Under the pieces are notes generated by a model that saw only the letters and a program-made list of their open reading frames with translations, searched no databases and was not told the origin of the DNA. Positions 1-10,800 of a DNA stretch of 64,000 nucleotides are shown here, in pieces. This DNA is from Anthopleura xanthogrammica (lineage: Eukaryota > Cnidaria > Anthozoa > Actiniaria > Actiniidae). Every line of letters begins with the position of its first letter. Position 1 is the first letter of the stretch. The DNA lies in NCBI GenBank assembly GCA_964019055.1, contig OZ025209.1, forward strand, positions 7,989,071 to 8,053,070. Reading direction: 5' to 3'. The translations under genes and the position numbers were made by a program.

Positions 1-234
1 TAAAAAGTTTTTTTTTCCAGCAAAACAGTGTTTTGGACATCCAAAATGTGCTTTTCTCGGCCAAAACTTGCGTTTAGCAGTGAAAACGTCGTGTTTTGAG
101 CAAAAGAAAATTCTCAGCAAATTTCAGATTTTCTCAGCAAAAAACAGTTTTTTGGACCAAAAAGCACCTTTACTCAGCCAAAACCGCATTTTTTTTCGCC
201 AAAAAGTCGTGTTTTTATCTCAAGAGGTATTTTC
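1..234 (+). repeat. Left-truncated monomer at window edge
   Basis: The window begins inside a monomer, at the 'TAAAAAG-T9-CCAG' segment about 95 bp after the landmark ATG of a copy that starts outside the window. It runs to the next landmark at 235. The sequence is ordinary consensus, so this is a window cut and not an array boundary. Confidence 0.95.
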
Positions 235-1540
235 ATGAGCAAAAAGTGGGGGTTTCAGCAAACAGGTCACGCCGTCAGCGAAAAACCTGGTTTTGAGAGC
301 CAAAATGGCCATTTTTCAGTTTTTTGGGCTAAAAAGTTTTTTTTTTCCAGCAAAACAGTGTTTTGGACATTCAAAATGTGCTTTTCTCGGCCAAAACTTG
401 CGTTTAGCAGTGAAAACGTCGTGTTTTGAGCAAAAGAAAATTCTCAGCAAATTTCAGATTTTCTGAGCAAAAAACAGTTTTTTTGACCAAAAAGCACCTT
501 TACTCAGCCAAAAGCGCATTTTTTTTCGCCAAAAAGTCGTGTTTTTATCTCAAGAGGTATTTTCATGAGCAAAAAGTGGGGGTTTCAGCAAACAGGTCAC
601 GCCGTCAGCGAAAAACCTGGTTTTGAGAGCCAAAATGGCCATTTTTCAGTTTTTTGGGCTAAAAAGTTTTTTTTCCCAGCAAAACAGTGTTTTGGACATT
701 CAAAATGTGCTTTTCTCGGCCAAAACTTGCGTTTAGCAGTGAAAACGTCGTGTTTTGAGCAAAAGAAAATTCTCAGCAAATTTCAGATTTTCTCAGCAAA
801 AAACAGTTTTTTTGACCAAAAAGCACCTTTACTCAGCCAAAACCGCATTTTTTTTCGCCAAAAAGTCGTGTTTTTATCTCAAGAGGTATTTTCATGAGCA
901 AAACGTGGGGGTTTCAGCAAACAGGTCACGCTGTCAGCGAAAAACCTGGTTTTGAGAGCCAAAATGGCCATTTTTCAGTTTTTTGGGCTAAAAAAGTTTT
1001 TTTTCCAGCAAAACAGTGTTTTGGACATCCAAAATGTGCTTTTCTCGGCCAAAACTTGCGTTTAGCAGTGAAAACGTCGTGTTTTGAGCAAAAGAAAATT
1101 CTCAGCAAATTTCAGATTTTCTTAGCAAAAAACACCTTTTTTGACCAAAAAGCACCTTTACTCAGCCAAAACCGCATTTTTTTTCGCCAAAAAGTCGTGT
1201 TTTTATCTCAAGAGGTATTTTCATGAGCAAAAAGTGGGGGTTTCAGCAAACAGGTCACGCCGTCAGCGAAAAACCTGGTTTTGAGAGCCAAAATGGCCAT
1301 TTTTCAGTTTTTTGGGCTAAAAAGTTGTTTTTTCCAGCAAAACAGTGTTTTGGACATCCAAAATGTGCTTTTCTCGGCCAAAACTTGCGTTTAGCAGTGA
1401 AAACGTCGTGTTTTGAGCAAAAGAAAATTCTCAGCAAATTTCAGATTTTCTCAGCAAAAAACAGTTTTTTGGACCAAAAAGCACCTTTACTCAGCCAAAA
1501 CCGCATTTTTTTTCGCCAAAAAGTCGTGTTTTTATCTCAA

Positions 1541-1554
1541 GAGGTATTTTCATG
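1541..1554 (+). other. Shine-Dalgarno-like GAGG seven bases before the recurring ATG
   Basis: CAAGAGGTATTTTCATG places GAGG 7 bases before the landmark ATG in the type monomer and in almost every copy. In a bacterium this spacing would suit a ribosome binding site. Only one purine-rich piece is involved, it sits in a segment descended from the 20 bp subunit, and the frame it would serve shows no coding constraint. I therefore read it as coincidence. Confidence 0.15.
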
Positions 1555-1583
1555 AGCAAAAAGTGGGGGTTTCAGCAAACAGG

Positions 1584-1600
1584 TCACGCCGTCAGCGAAA
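1584..1600 (-). other. Degenerate CENP-B-box-like motif, one per monomer
   Basis: Read on the minus strand this is TTTCGCTGACGGCGTGA. Against the mammalian CENP-B box YTTCGTTGGAARCGGGA it matches 12 of 17 positions, and 7 of the 9 core positions of NTTCGNNNNANNCGGGN. The core A and one G of CGGG differ. It lies in the part of the monomer with least A/T phasing. This may be chance: the published core is short and the two mismatches are at core bases. It is reported as a resemblance only. Confidence 0.2.
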
Positions 1601-1618
1601 AACCTGGTTTTGAGAGCC

Positions 1619-1632
1619 AAAATGGCCATTTT
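1619..1632. repeat. 14 bp perfect palindrome, one per monomer
   Basis: AAAATGGCCATTTT is its own reverse complement. It recurs in nearly every monomer at the same place. The central TGGCCA is an MscI/BalI recognition site, so digestion should give a 329 bp ladder. G-to-A changes destroy the palindrome at 5572 and 38148. It is the most symmetrical of the 20 bp subunits. Confidence 0.9.
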
Positions 1633-1783
1633 TCAGTTTTTTGGGCTAAAAAGTTTTTTTTTCCAGCAAAACAGTGTTTTGGACATCCAAAATGTGCTTT
1701 TCTCGGCCAAAACTTGCGTTTAGCAGTGAAAACGTCGTGTTTTGAGCAAAAGAAAATTCTCAGCAAATTTCAGATTTTCTCAG

Positions 1784-1800
1784 CAAAAAACAGTTTTTTG
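1784..1800. repeat. 8 bp inverted repeat with 1-base centre
   Basis: CAAAAAAC, A, GTTTTTTG is an inverted repeat with 8 bp arms in monomers carrying the TTTTTTGGACC version. In the common alternative TTTTTTTGACC the arms are 7 bp plus a bulged T. Related weaker hairpins in the same monomer are CAAAAC-AGT-GTTTTG at about 1667-1681, AAAACC-T-GGTTTT at about 1599-1611, and AAAAC-GTCGT-GTTTT at about 1729-1743. Confidence 0.8.
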
Positions 1801-4800
1801 GACCAAAAAGCACCTTTACTCAGCCAAAACCGCATTTTTTTTCGCCAAAAAGTCGTGTTTTTATCTCAAGAGGTATTTTCATGAGCAGAAAGTGGGGGTT
1901 TCAGCAAACAGGTCACGCCGTCAGCGAAAAACCTGGTTTTGAGAGCCAAAATGGCCATTTTTCAGTTTTTTGGGCTAAAAAGTTGTTTTTTCCAGCAAAA
2001 CAGTGTTTTGGACATCCAAAATGTGCTTTTCTCGGCCAAAACTTGCGTTTAGCAGTGAAAACGTCGTGTTTTGAGCAAAAGAAAATTCTCAGCAAATTTC
2101 AGATTTTCTCAGCAAAAAACAGTTTTTTGGACCAAAAAGCACCTTTACTCAGCCAAAAGCGCATTTTTTTTCGCCAAAAAGTCGTGTTTTTATCTCAAGA
2201 GGTATTTTCATGAGCAAAAAGTGGGGGTTTCAGCAAACAGGTCACGCCGTCAGCGAAAAACCTGGTTTTGAGAGCCAAAATGGCCATTTTTCAGTTTTTT
2301 GGGCTAAAAAGTTTTTTTTTCCAGCAAAACAGTGTTTTGGACATCCAAAATGTGCTTTTCTCGGCCAAAACTTGCGTTTAGCAGTGAAAACGTCGTGTTT
2401 TGAGCAAAAGAAAATTCTCAGCAAATTTCAGATTTTCTCAGCAAAAAACAGTTTTTTTGACCAAAAAGCACCTTTACTCAGCCAAAAGCGCATTTTTTTT
2501 CGCCAAAAAGTCGTGTTTTTATCTCAAGAGGTATTTTCATGAGCAAAAAGTGGGGGTTTCAGCAAACAGGTCACGCCGTCAGCGAAAAACCTGGTTTTGA
2601 GAGCCAAAATGGCCATTTTTCAGTTTTTTGGGCTAAAAAGTTGTTTTTTCCAGCAAAACAGTGTTTTGGACATCCAAAATGTGCTTTTCTCGGCCAAAAC
2701 TTGCGTTTAGCAGTGAAAACGTCGTGTTTTGAGCAAAAGAAAATTCTCAGCAAATTTCAGATTTTCTCAGCAAAAAACAGTTTTTTGGACCAAAAAGCAC
2801 CTTTACTCAGCCAAAACCGCATTTTTTTTCGCCAAAAAGTCGTGTTTTTATCTCAAGAGGTATTTTCATGAGCAAAAAGTGGGGGTTTCAGCAAACAGGT
2901 CACGCCGTCAGCGAAAAACCTGGTTTTGAGAGCCAAAATGGCCATTTTTCAGTTTTTTGGGCTAAAAAGTTTTTTTTTCCAGCAAAACAGTGTTTTGGAC
3001 ATCCAAAATGTGCTTTTCTCGGCCAAAACTTGCGTTTAGCAGTGAAAACGTCGTGTTTTGAGCAAAAGAAAATTCTCAGCAAATTTCAGATTTTCTCAGC
3101 AAAAAACAGTTTTTTGGACCAAAAAGCACCTTTACTCAGCCAAAACCGCATTTTTTTTCGCCAAAAAGTCGTGTTTTTATCTCAAGAGGTATTTTCATGA
3201 GCAGAAAGTGGGGGTTTCAGCAAACAGGTCACGCCGTCAGCGAAAAACCTGGTTTTGAGAGCCAAAATGGCCATTTTTCAGTTTTTTGGGCTAAAAAGTT
3301 GTTTTTTCCAGCAAAACAGTGTTTTGGACATCCAAAATGTGCTTTTCTCGGCCAAAACTTGCGTTTAGCAGTGAAAACGTCGTGTTTTGAGCAAAAGAAA
3401 ATTCTCAGCAAATTTCAGATTTTCTCAGCAAAAAACAGTTTTTTGGACCAAAAAGCACCTTTACTCAGCCAAAAGCGCATTTTTTTTCGCCAAAAAGTCG
3501 TGTTTTTATCTCAAGAGGTATTTTCATGAGCAAAAAGTGGGGGTTTCAGCAAACAGGTCACGCCGTCAGCGAAAAACCTGGTTTTGAGAGCCAAAATGGC
3601 CATTTTTCAGTTTTTTGGGCTAAAAAGTTTTTTTTTCCAGCAAAACAGTGTTTTGGACATCCAAAATGTGCTTTTCTCGGCCAAAACTTGCGTTTAGCAG
3701 TGAAAACGTCGTGTTTTGAGCAAAAGAAAATTCTCAGCAAATTTCAGATTTTCTCAGCAAAAAACAGTTTTTTTGACCAAAAAGCACCTTTACTCAGCCA
3801 AAAGCGCATTTTTTTTCGCCAAAAAGTCGTGTTTTTATCTCAAGAGGTATTTTCATGAGCAAAAAGTGGGGGTTTCAGCAAACAGGTCACGCCGTCAGCG
3901 AAAAACCTGGTTTTGAGAGCCAAAATGGCCATTTTTCAGTTTTTTGGGCTAAAAAGTTTTTTTTTCCAGCAAAACAGTGTTTTGGACATCCAAAATGTGC
4001 TTTTCTCGGCCAAAACTTGCGTTTAGCAGTGAAAACGTCGTGTTTTGAGCAAAAGAAAATTCTCAGCAAATTTCAGATTTTCTCAGCAAAAAACAGTTTT
4101 TTGGACCAAAAAGCACCTTTACTCAGCCAAAAGCGCATTTTTTTTCGCCAAAAAGTCGTGTTTTTATCTCAAGAGGTATTTTCATGAGCAAAAAGTGGGG
4201 GTTTCAGCAAACAGGTCACGCCGTCAGCGAAAAACCTGGTTTTGAGAGCCAAAATGGCCATTTTTCAGTTTTTTGGGCTAAAAAGTTTTTTTTTCCAGCA
4301 AAACAGTGTTTTGGACATCCAAAATGTGCTTTTCTCGGCCAAAACTTGCGTTTAGCAGTGAAAACGTCGTGTTTTGAGCAAAAGAAAATTCTCAGCAAAT
4401 TTCAGATTTTCTCAGCAAAAAACAGTTTTTTGGACCAAAAAGCACCTTTACTCAGCCAAAACCGCATTTTTTTTCGCCAAAAAGTCGTGTTTTTATCTCA
4501 AGAGGTATTTTCATGAGCAAAAAGTGGGGGTTTCAGCAAACAGGTCACGCCGTCAACGAAAAACCTGGTTTTGAGAGCCAAAATGGCCATTTTTCAGTTT
4601 TTTGGGCTAAAAAATTGTTTTTTCCAGCAAAACAGTGTTTTGGACATCCAAAATGTGCTTTTCTCGGCCAAAACTTGCGTTTAGCAGTGAAAACGTCGTG
4701 TTTTGAGCAAAAGAAAATTCTCAGCAAATTTCAGATTTTCTCAGCAAAAAACAGTTTTTTGGACCAAAAAGCACCTTTACTCAGCCAAAACCGCATTTTT

Positions 4801-7800
4801 TTTCGCCAAAAAGTCGTGTTTTTATCTCAAGAGGTATTTTCATGAGCAAAAAGTGGGGGTTTCAGCAAACAGGTCACGCCGTCAGCGAAAAACCTGGTTT
4901 TGAGAGCCAAAATGGCCATTTTTCAGTTTTTTGGGCTAAAAAGTTTTTTTTTCCAGCAAAACAGTGTTTTGGACATCCAAAATGTGCTTTTCTCGGCCAA
5001 AACTTACGTTTAGCAGTGAAAACGTCGTGTTTTGAGCGAAAGAAAATTCTCAGCAAATTTCAGATTTTCTCAGCAAAAAACAGTTTTTTTGACCAAAAAG
5101 CACCTTTACTCAGCCAAAACCGCATTTTTTTTCGCCAAAAAGTCGTGTTTTTATCTCAAGAGGTATTTTCATGAGCAAAAAGTGGGGGTTTCAGCAAACA
5201 GGTCACGCCGTCAGCGAAAAAACTGGTTTTGAGAGCCAAAATGGCCATTTTTCAGTTTTTTGGGCTAAAAAGTTTTTTCCCCCAGCAAAACAGTGTTTTG
5301 GACATCCAAAATGTGCTTTTCTCGGCCAAAACTTGCGTTGAGCAGTGAAAACGTCGTGTTTTGAGCAAAAGAAAATTCTCAGCAAATTTCAGATTTTCTC
5401 AGCAAAAAACAGTTTTTTTGACCAAAAAGCACCTTTACTCAGCCAAAACCGCATTTTTTTTCGCCAAAAAGTCGTGTTTTTATCTCAAGAGGTATTTTCA
5501 TGAGCAAAAAGTGGGGGTTTCAGCAAACAGGTCACGCCGTCAGCGAAAAACCTGGTTTTGAGAGCCAAAATAGCCATTTTTCAGTTTTTTGGGCTAAAAA
5601 GTTTTTTTTTCCAGCAAAACAGTGTTTTGGACATCCAAAATGTGCTTTTCTCGGCCAAAACTTGCGTTTAGCAGTGAAAACGTCGTGTTTTGAGCAAAAG
5701 AAAATTCTCAGCAAATTTCAGATTTTCTCAGCAAAAAACAGTTTTTTTGACCAAAAAGCACCTTTACTCAGCCAAAAGCGCATTTTTTTTCGCCAAAAAG
5801 TCGTGTTTTTATCTCAAGAGGTATTTTCATGAGCAAAAAGTGGGGGTTTCAGCAAACAGGTCACACCGTCAGCGAAAAACCTGGTTTTGAGAGCCAAAAT
5901 GGCCATTTTTCAGTTTTTTGGGCTAAAAAGTTTTTTTTTCCAGCAAAACAGTGTTTTGGACATCCAAAATGTGCTTTTCTCGGCCAAAACTTGCGTTGAG
6001 CAGTGAAAACGTCGTCTTTTGAGCAAAAGAAAATTCTCAGCAAATTTCAGATTTTCTCAGCAAAAAACAGTTTTTTGGACCAAAAAGCACCTTTACTCAG
6101 CCAAAAGCGCATTTTTTTTCGCCAAAAAGTCGTGTTTTTATCTCAAGAGGTATTTTCATGAGCAAAAAGTGGGGGTTTCAGCAAACAGGTCACGCCGTCA
6201 GCGAAAAAACTGGTTTTGAGAGCCAAAATGGCCATTTTTCAGTTTTTTGGGCTAAAAAGTTTTTTCCCCCAGCAAAACAGTGTTTTGGACATCCAAAATG
6301 TGCTTTTCTCGGCCAAAACTTGCGTTGAGCAGTGAAAACGTCGTGTTTTGAGCAAAAGAAAATTCTCAGCAAATTTCAGATTTTCTCAGCAAAAAACAGT
6401 TTTTTTGACCAAAAAGCACCTTTACTCAGCCAAAACCGCATTTTTTTTCGCCAAAAAGTCGTGTTTTTATCTCAAGAGGTATTTTCATGAGCAAAAAGTG
6501 GGGGTTTCAGCAAACAGGTCACGCCGTCAGCGAAAAACCTGGTTTTGAGAGCCAAAATGGCCATTTTTCAGTTTTTTGGGCTAAAAAGTTTTTTTTTCCA
6601 GCAAAACAGTGTTTTGGACATCCAAAATGTGCTTTTCTCGGCCAAAACTTACGTTTAGCAGTGAAAACGTCGTGTTTTGAGCAAAAGAAAATTCTCAGCA
6701 AATTTCAGATTTTCTCAGCAAAAAACAGTTTTTTTGACCAAAAAGCACCTTTACTCAGCCAAAACCGCATTTTTTTTCGCCAAAAAGTCGTGTTTTTATC
6801 TCAAGAGGTATTTTCATGAGCAAAAAGTGGGGGTTTCAGCAAACAGGTCACGCCGTCAGCGAAAAAACTGGTTTTGAGAGCCAAAATGGCCATTTTTCAG
6901 TTTTTTGGGCTAAAAAGTTTTTTCCCCCAGCAAAACAGTGTTTTGGACATCCAAAATGTGCTTTTCTCGGCCAAAACTTGCGTTTAGCAGTGAAAACGTC
7001 GTGTTTTGAGCAAAAGAAAATTCTCAGCAAATTTCAGATTTTCTCAGCAAAAAACAGTTTTTTTGACCAAAAAGCACCTTTACTCAGCCAAAAGCGCATT
7101 TTTTTTCGCCAAAAAGTCGTGTTTTTATCTCAAGAGGTATTTTCATGAGCAAAAAGTGGGGGTTTCAGCAAACAGGTCACGCCGTCAGCGAAAAACCTGG
7201 TTTTGAGAGCCAAAATGGCCATTTTTCAGTTTTTTGGGCTAAAAAGTTTTTTTTTCCAGCAAAACAGTGTTTTGGACATCCAAAATGTGCTTTTCTCGGC
7301 CAAAACTTGCGTTTAGCAGTGAAAACGTCGTGTTTTGAGCAAAAGAAAATTCTCAGCAAATTTCAGATTTTCTCAGCAAAAAACAGTTTTTTTGACCAAA
7401 AAGCACCTTTACTCAGCCAAAAGCGCATTTTTTTTCGCCAAAAAGTCGTGTTTTTATCTCAAGAGGTATTTTCATGAGCAAAAAGTGGGGGTTTCAGCAA
7501 ACAGGTCACACCGTCAGCGAAAAACCTGGTTTTGAGAGCCAAAATGGCCATTTTTCAGTTTTTTGGGCTAAAAAGTTTTTTTTTCCAGCAAAACAGTGTT
7601 TTGGACATCCAAAATGTGCTTTTCTCGGCCAAAACTTGCGTTTAGCAGTGAAAACGTCGTGTTTTGAGCAAAAGAAAATTCTCAGCAAATTTCAGATTTT
7701 CTCAGCAAAAAACAGTTTTTTTGACCAAAAAGCACCTTTACTCAGCCAAAACCGCATTTTTTTTCGCCAAAAAGTCGTGTTTTTATCTCAAGAGGTATTT

Positions 7801-10800
7801 TCATGAGCAAAAAGTGGGGGTTTCAGCAAACAGGTCACACCGTCAGCGAAAAACCTGGTTTTGAGAGCCAAAATGGCCATTTTTCAGTTTTTTGGGCTAA
7901 AAAGTTTTTTCCCCCAGCAAAACAGTGTTTTGGACATCCAAAATGTGCTTTTCTCGGCCAAAACTTGCGTTTAGCAGTGAAAACGTCGTGTTTTGAGCAA
8001 AAGAAAATTCTCAGCAAATTTCAGATTTTCTCAGCAAAAAACAGTTTTTTTGACCAAAAAGCACCTTTACTCAGCCAAAAGCGCATTTTTTTTCGCCAAA
8101 AAGTCGTGTTTTTATCTCAAGAGGTATTTTCATGAGCAAAAAGTGGGGGTTTCAGCAAACAGGTCACGCTGTCAGCGAAAAACCTGGTTTTGAGAGCCAA
8201 AATGGCCATTTTTCAGTTTTTTGGGCTAAAAAGGTTTTTTTTCCAGCAAAACAGGGTTTTGGACATCCAAAATGTGCTTTTCTCGGCCAAAACTTGCGTT
8301 TAGCAGTGAAAACGTCGTGTTTTGAGCAAAAGAAAATTCTCAGCAAATTTCAGATTTTCTCAGCAAAAAACAGTTTTTTTGACCAAAAAGCACCTTTACT
8401 CAGCCAAAAGCGCATTTTTTTTCGCCAAAAAGTCGTGTTTTTATCTCAAGAGGTATTTTCATGAGCAAAAAGTGGGGGTTTCAGCAAACAGGTCACGCCG
8501 TCAGCGAAAAACCTGGTTTTGAGAGCCAAAATGGCCATTTTTCAGTTTTTTGGGCTAAAAAGTTTTTTTTTCCAGCAAAACAGAGTTTTGGACATCCAAA
8601 ATGTGCTTTTCTCGGCCAAAACTTGCGTTTAGCAGTGAAAACGTCGTGTTTTGAGCAAAAGAAAATTCTCAGCAAATTTCAGATTTTCTCAGCAAAAAAC
8701 AGTTTTTTTGACCAAAAAGCACCTTTACTCAGCCAAAACCGCATTTTTTTTCGCCAAAAAGTCGTGTTTTTATCTCAAGAGGTATTTTCATGAGCAAAAA
8801 GTGGGGGTTTCAGCAAACAGGTCACACCGTCAGCGAAAAACCTGGTTTTGAGAGCCAAAATGGCCATTTTTCAGTTTTTTGAGCTAAAAAGTTTTTTTTT
8901 CCAGCAAAACAGTGTTTTGGACATCCAAAATGTGCTTTTCTCGGCCAAAACTTGCGTTTAGCAGTGAAAACGTCGTGTTTTGAGGAAAAGAAAATTCTCA
9001 GCAAATTTCAGATTTTCTCAGCAAAAAACAGTTTTTTTGACCAAAAAGCACCTTTACTCAGCCAAAACCGCATTTTTTTTCGCCAAAAAGTCGTGTTTTT
9101 ATCTCAAGAGGTATTTTCATGAGCAAAAAGTGGGGGTTTCAGCAAACAGGTCACGCCGTCAGCGAAAAACCTGGTTTTGAGAGCCAAAATGGCCATTTTT
9201 CAGTTTTTTGGGCTAAAAAGTTTTTTTTTCCAGCAAAACAGTGTTTTGGACATCCAAAATGTGCTTTTCTCGGCCAAAACTTGCGTTTAGCAGTGAAAAC
9301 GTCGTGTTTTGAGCAAAAGAAAATTCTCAGCAAATTTCAGATTTTCTCAGCAAAAAACAGTTTTTTTGACCAAAAAGCACCTTTACTCAGCCAAAAGCGC
9401 ATTTTTTTTCGCCAAAAAGTCGTGTTTTTATCTCAAGAGGTATTTTCATGAGCAAAAAGTGGGGGTTTCAGCAAACAGGTCACGCCATCAGCGAAAAACC
9501 TGGTTTTGAGAGCCAAAATGGCCATTTTTCAGTTTTTTGGGCTAAAAAGTTTTTTTTTCCAGCAAAACAGTGTTTTGGACATCCAAAATGTGCTTTTCTC
9601 GGCCAAAACTTGCGTTTAGCAGTGAAAACGTCGTGTTTTGAGCAAAAGAAAATTCTCAGCAAATTTCAGATTTTCTCAGCAAAAAACAGTTTTTTGGACC
9701 AAAAAGCACCTTTACTCAGCCAAAAGCGCATTTTTTTCGCCAAAAAGTCGTGTTTTTATCTCAAGAGGTATTTTCATGAGCAAAAAGTGGGGGTTTCAGC
9801 AAACAGGTCACGCCGTCAGCGAAAAACCTGGTTTTGAGAGCCAAAATGGCCATTTTTCAGTTTTTTGGGCTAAAAAGTTTTTTTTTCCAGCAAAACAGTG
9901 TTTTGGACATCCAAAATGTGCTTTTCTCGGCCAAAACTTGCGTTTAGCAGTGAAAACGTCGTGTTTTGAGCAAAAGAAAATTCTCAGCAAATTTCAGATT
10001 TTCTCAGCAAAAAACAGTTTTTTGGACCAAAAAGCACCTTTACTCAGCCAAAACCGCATTTTTTTTCGCCAAAAAGTCGTGTTTTTATCTCAAGAGGTAT
10101 TTTCATGAGCAAAAAGTGGGGGTTTCAGCAAACAGATCACGCCGTCAGCGAAAAACCTGATTTTGAGAGCCAAAATGGCCATTTTTCAGTTTTTTGAGCT
10201 AAAAAGTTTTTTTTTCCAGCAAAACAGTGTTTTGGACATCCAAAATGTGCTTTTCTCGGCCAAAACTTGCGTTTAGCAGTGAAAACGTCGTGTTTTGAGC
10301 AAAAGAAAATTCTCAGCAAATTTCAGATTTTCTCAGCAAAAAACAGTTTTTTTGACCAAAAAGCACCTTTACTCAGCCAAAACCGCATTTTTTTTCGCCA
10401 AAAAGTCGTGTTTTTATCTCAAGAGGTATTTTCATGAGCAAAAAGTGGGGGTTTCAGCAAACAGGTCACGCCGTCAGCGAAAAACCTGGTTTTGAGAGCC
10501 AAAATGGCCATTTTTCAGTTTTTTGGGCTAAAAAGTTTTTTTTTCCAGCAAAACAGTGTTTTGGACATCCAAAATGTGCTTTTCTCGGCCAAAACTTGCG
10601 TTTAGCAGTGAAAACGTCGTGTTTTGAGCAAAAGAAAATTCTCAGCAAATTTCAGATTTTCTCAGCAAAAAACAGTTTTTTTGACCAAAAAGCACCTTTA
10701 CTCAGCCAAAAGCGCATTTTTTTTCGCCAAAAAGTCGTGTTTTTATCTCAAGAGGTATTTTCATGAGCAAAAAGTGGGGGTTTCAGCAAACAGGTCACGC

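Larger units (their letters stand above)
1600..1860. other. Phased A/T-tract (predicted curved) segment of the monomer
   Basis: Shown for the type monomer and repeated in every copy. Runs of A (mostly 4-6) and T (mostly 3-9) alternate. Their centres fall about every 8-12 bp, and 26 centres span about 260 bp, a mean of 10.4 bp. A-tracts repeated in phase with the helical turn are known to bend DNA, and a T-tract is an A-tract on the other strand, so the bends should add up. The remaining 65-70 bp of the monomer around the landmark ATG has fewer and shorter tracts. Curvature is inferred and not measured. Confidence 0.75.
1552..1880 (+). repeat. Representative monomer with about 16 internal 20 bp subunits
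   Basis: This copy serves as the type monomer. From the C at 1557 it divides at successive '(C)C/T-[A/G]AAAA' boundaries into segments of 19, 20, 21, 20, 11+19, 20, 20, 20, 20, 17, 20, 20, 20, 21 and about 22+19 bp, which total 329. Most segments read C(C)AAAA, then 5-6 mixed bases, then TTTT, then CTCAG or a variant. The simplest reading is that a 20 bp ancestral repeat expanded, diverged, and was then re-amplified as a 329 bp block. The consensus has 126 G or C of 329 (38%). The least regular parts are the G5 run near 1565-1569, the GC-rich piece at about 1576-1597, and the segment ending in CAAGAGGTATTTTC before the next landmark. Confidence 0.85.
1552..1884 (+). other. Recurrent 110-codon open frame, judged non-coding
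   Basis: From each landmark ATG a frame of 110 codons usually stays open and stops at the TGA of the next monomer's ATGA, so successive frames overlap by 4 bases. The predicted peptide is monotonous, with Lys and Phe alternating about every 6-7 residues, a direct translation of the 20 bp subunit. A 66-codon frame starting at TTTTGAGC/ATGAGC-type positions in another + frame, and a 60-codon frame on the minus strand, are equally conserved, so the openness is not frame-specific. The common variants (TTG/TTT, AAC/AAG, CCA/TCA) change residues. Starts are lost at 44329 (ATT), 45974 and 46961 (TTG), an in-frame TAG occurs near 46310 and 47297, and +/-1 indels are tolerated. No domain is recognisable. 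Confidence 0.85.
1223..3854 (+). repeat. Higher-order repeat: two tandem 4-monomer (1316 bp) units
   Basis: Units 1223-2538 and 2539-3854 carry the same ordered variants. Monomers 1 and 3 have GTTGTTTTTTCC in place of the T9 run. Monomer 3 also has ATGAGCAGAAAG (1881 and 3197) and AAAAGCGC. Monomer 4 has TTTTTTTGACC with AAAAGCGC. I found no difference between the two units where I compared them. Flanking monomers 894 and 3855 do not continue the pattern, so this looks like one recent four-monomer duplication. Confidence 0.85.

Noticed and set aside
565..897. Tandem family of 110-residue protein genes (also the 66- and 60-residue frames)
   Set aside because: Overlapping frames on both strands are equally open, the period is not a multiple of 3, the frequent variants change residues or break the frame, and the peptides are translations of the 20 bp subunit. 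Longer frames (e.g. 48626-49288, 56194-56853) arise only where indels join two monomers.
1562..1574. Telomere-like GTGGGGGTTTCAG
   Set aside because: A single G5-T3 piece per monomer, not a tandem TTAGGG/TTTAGGG-type repeat.
1653..1663. Rho-independent terminator (T9 run)
   Set aside because: The T-run is preceded by AAAAAG and no GC-rich stem. Similar T-runs occur throughout the monomer as part of the subunit pattern.
1289..1860. Mammalian CENP-B box at TTTTCGCCAAAAAGTCG
   Set aside because: Only the TTCG, the central A and one further core base match (6 of 9). The better but still imperfect candidate is the minus-strand motif reported separately.
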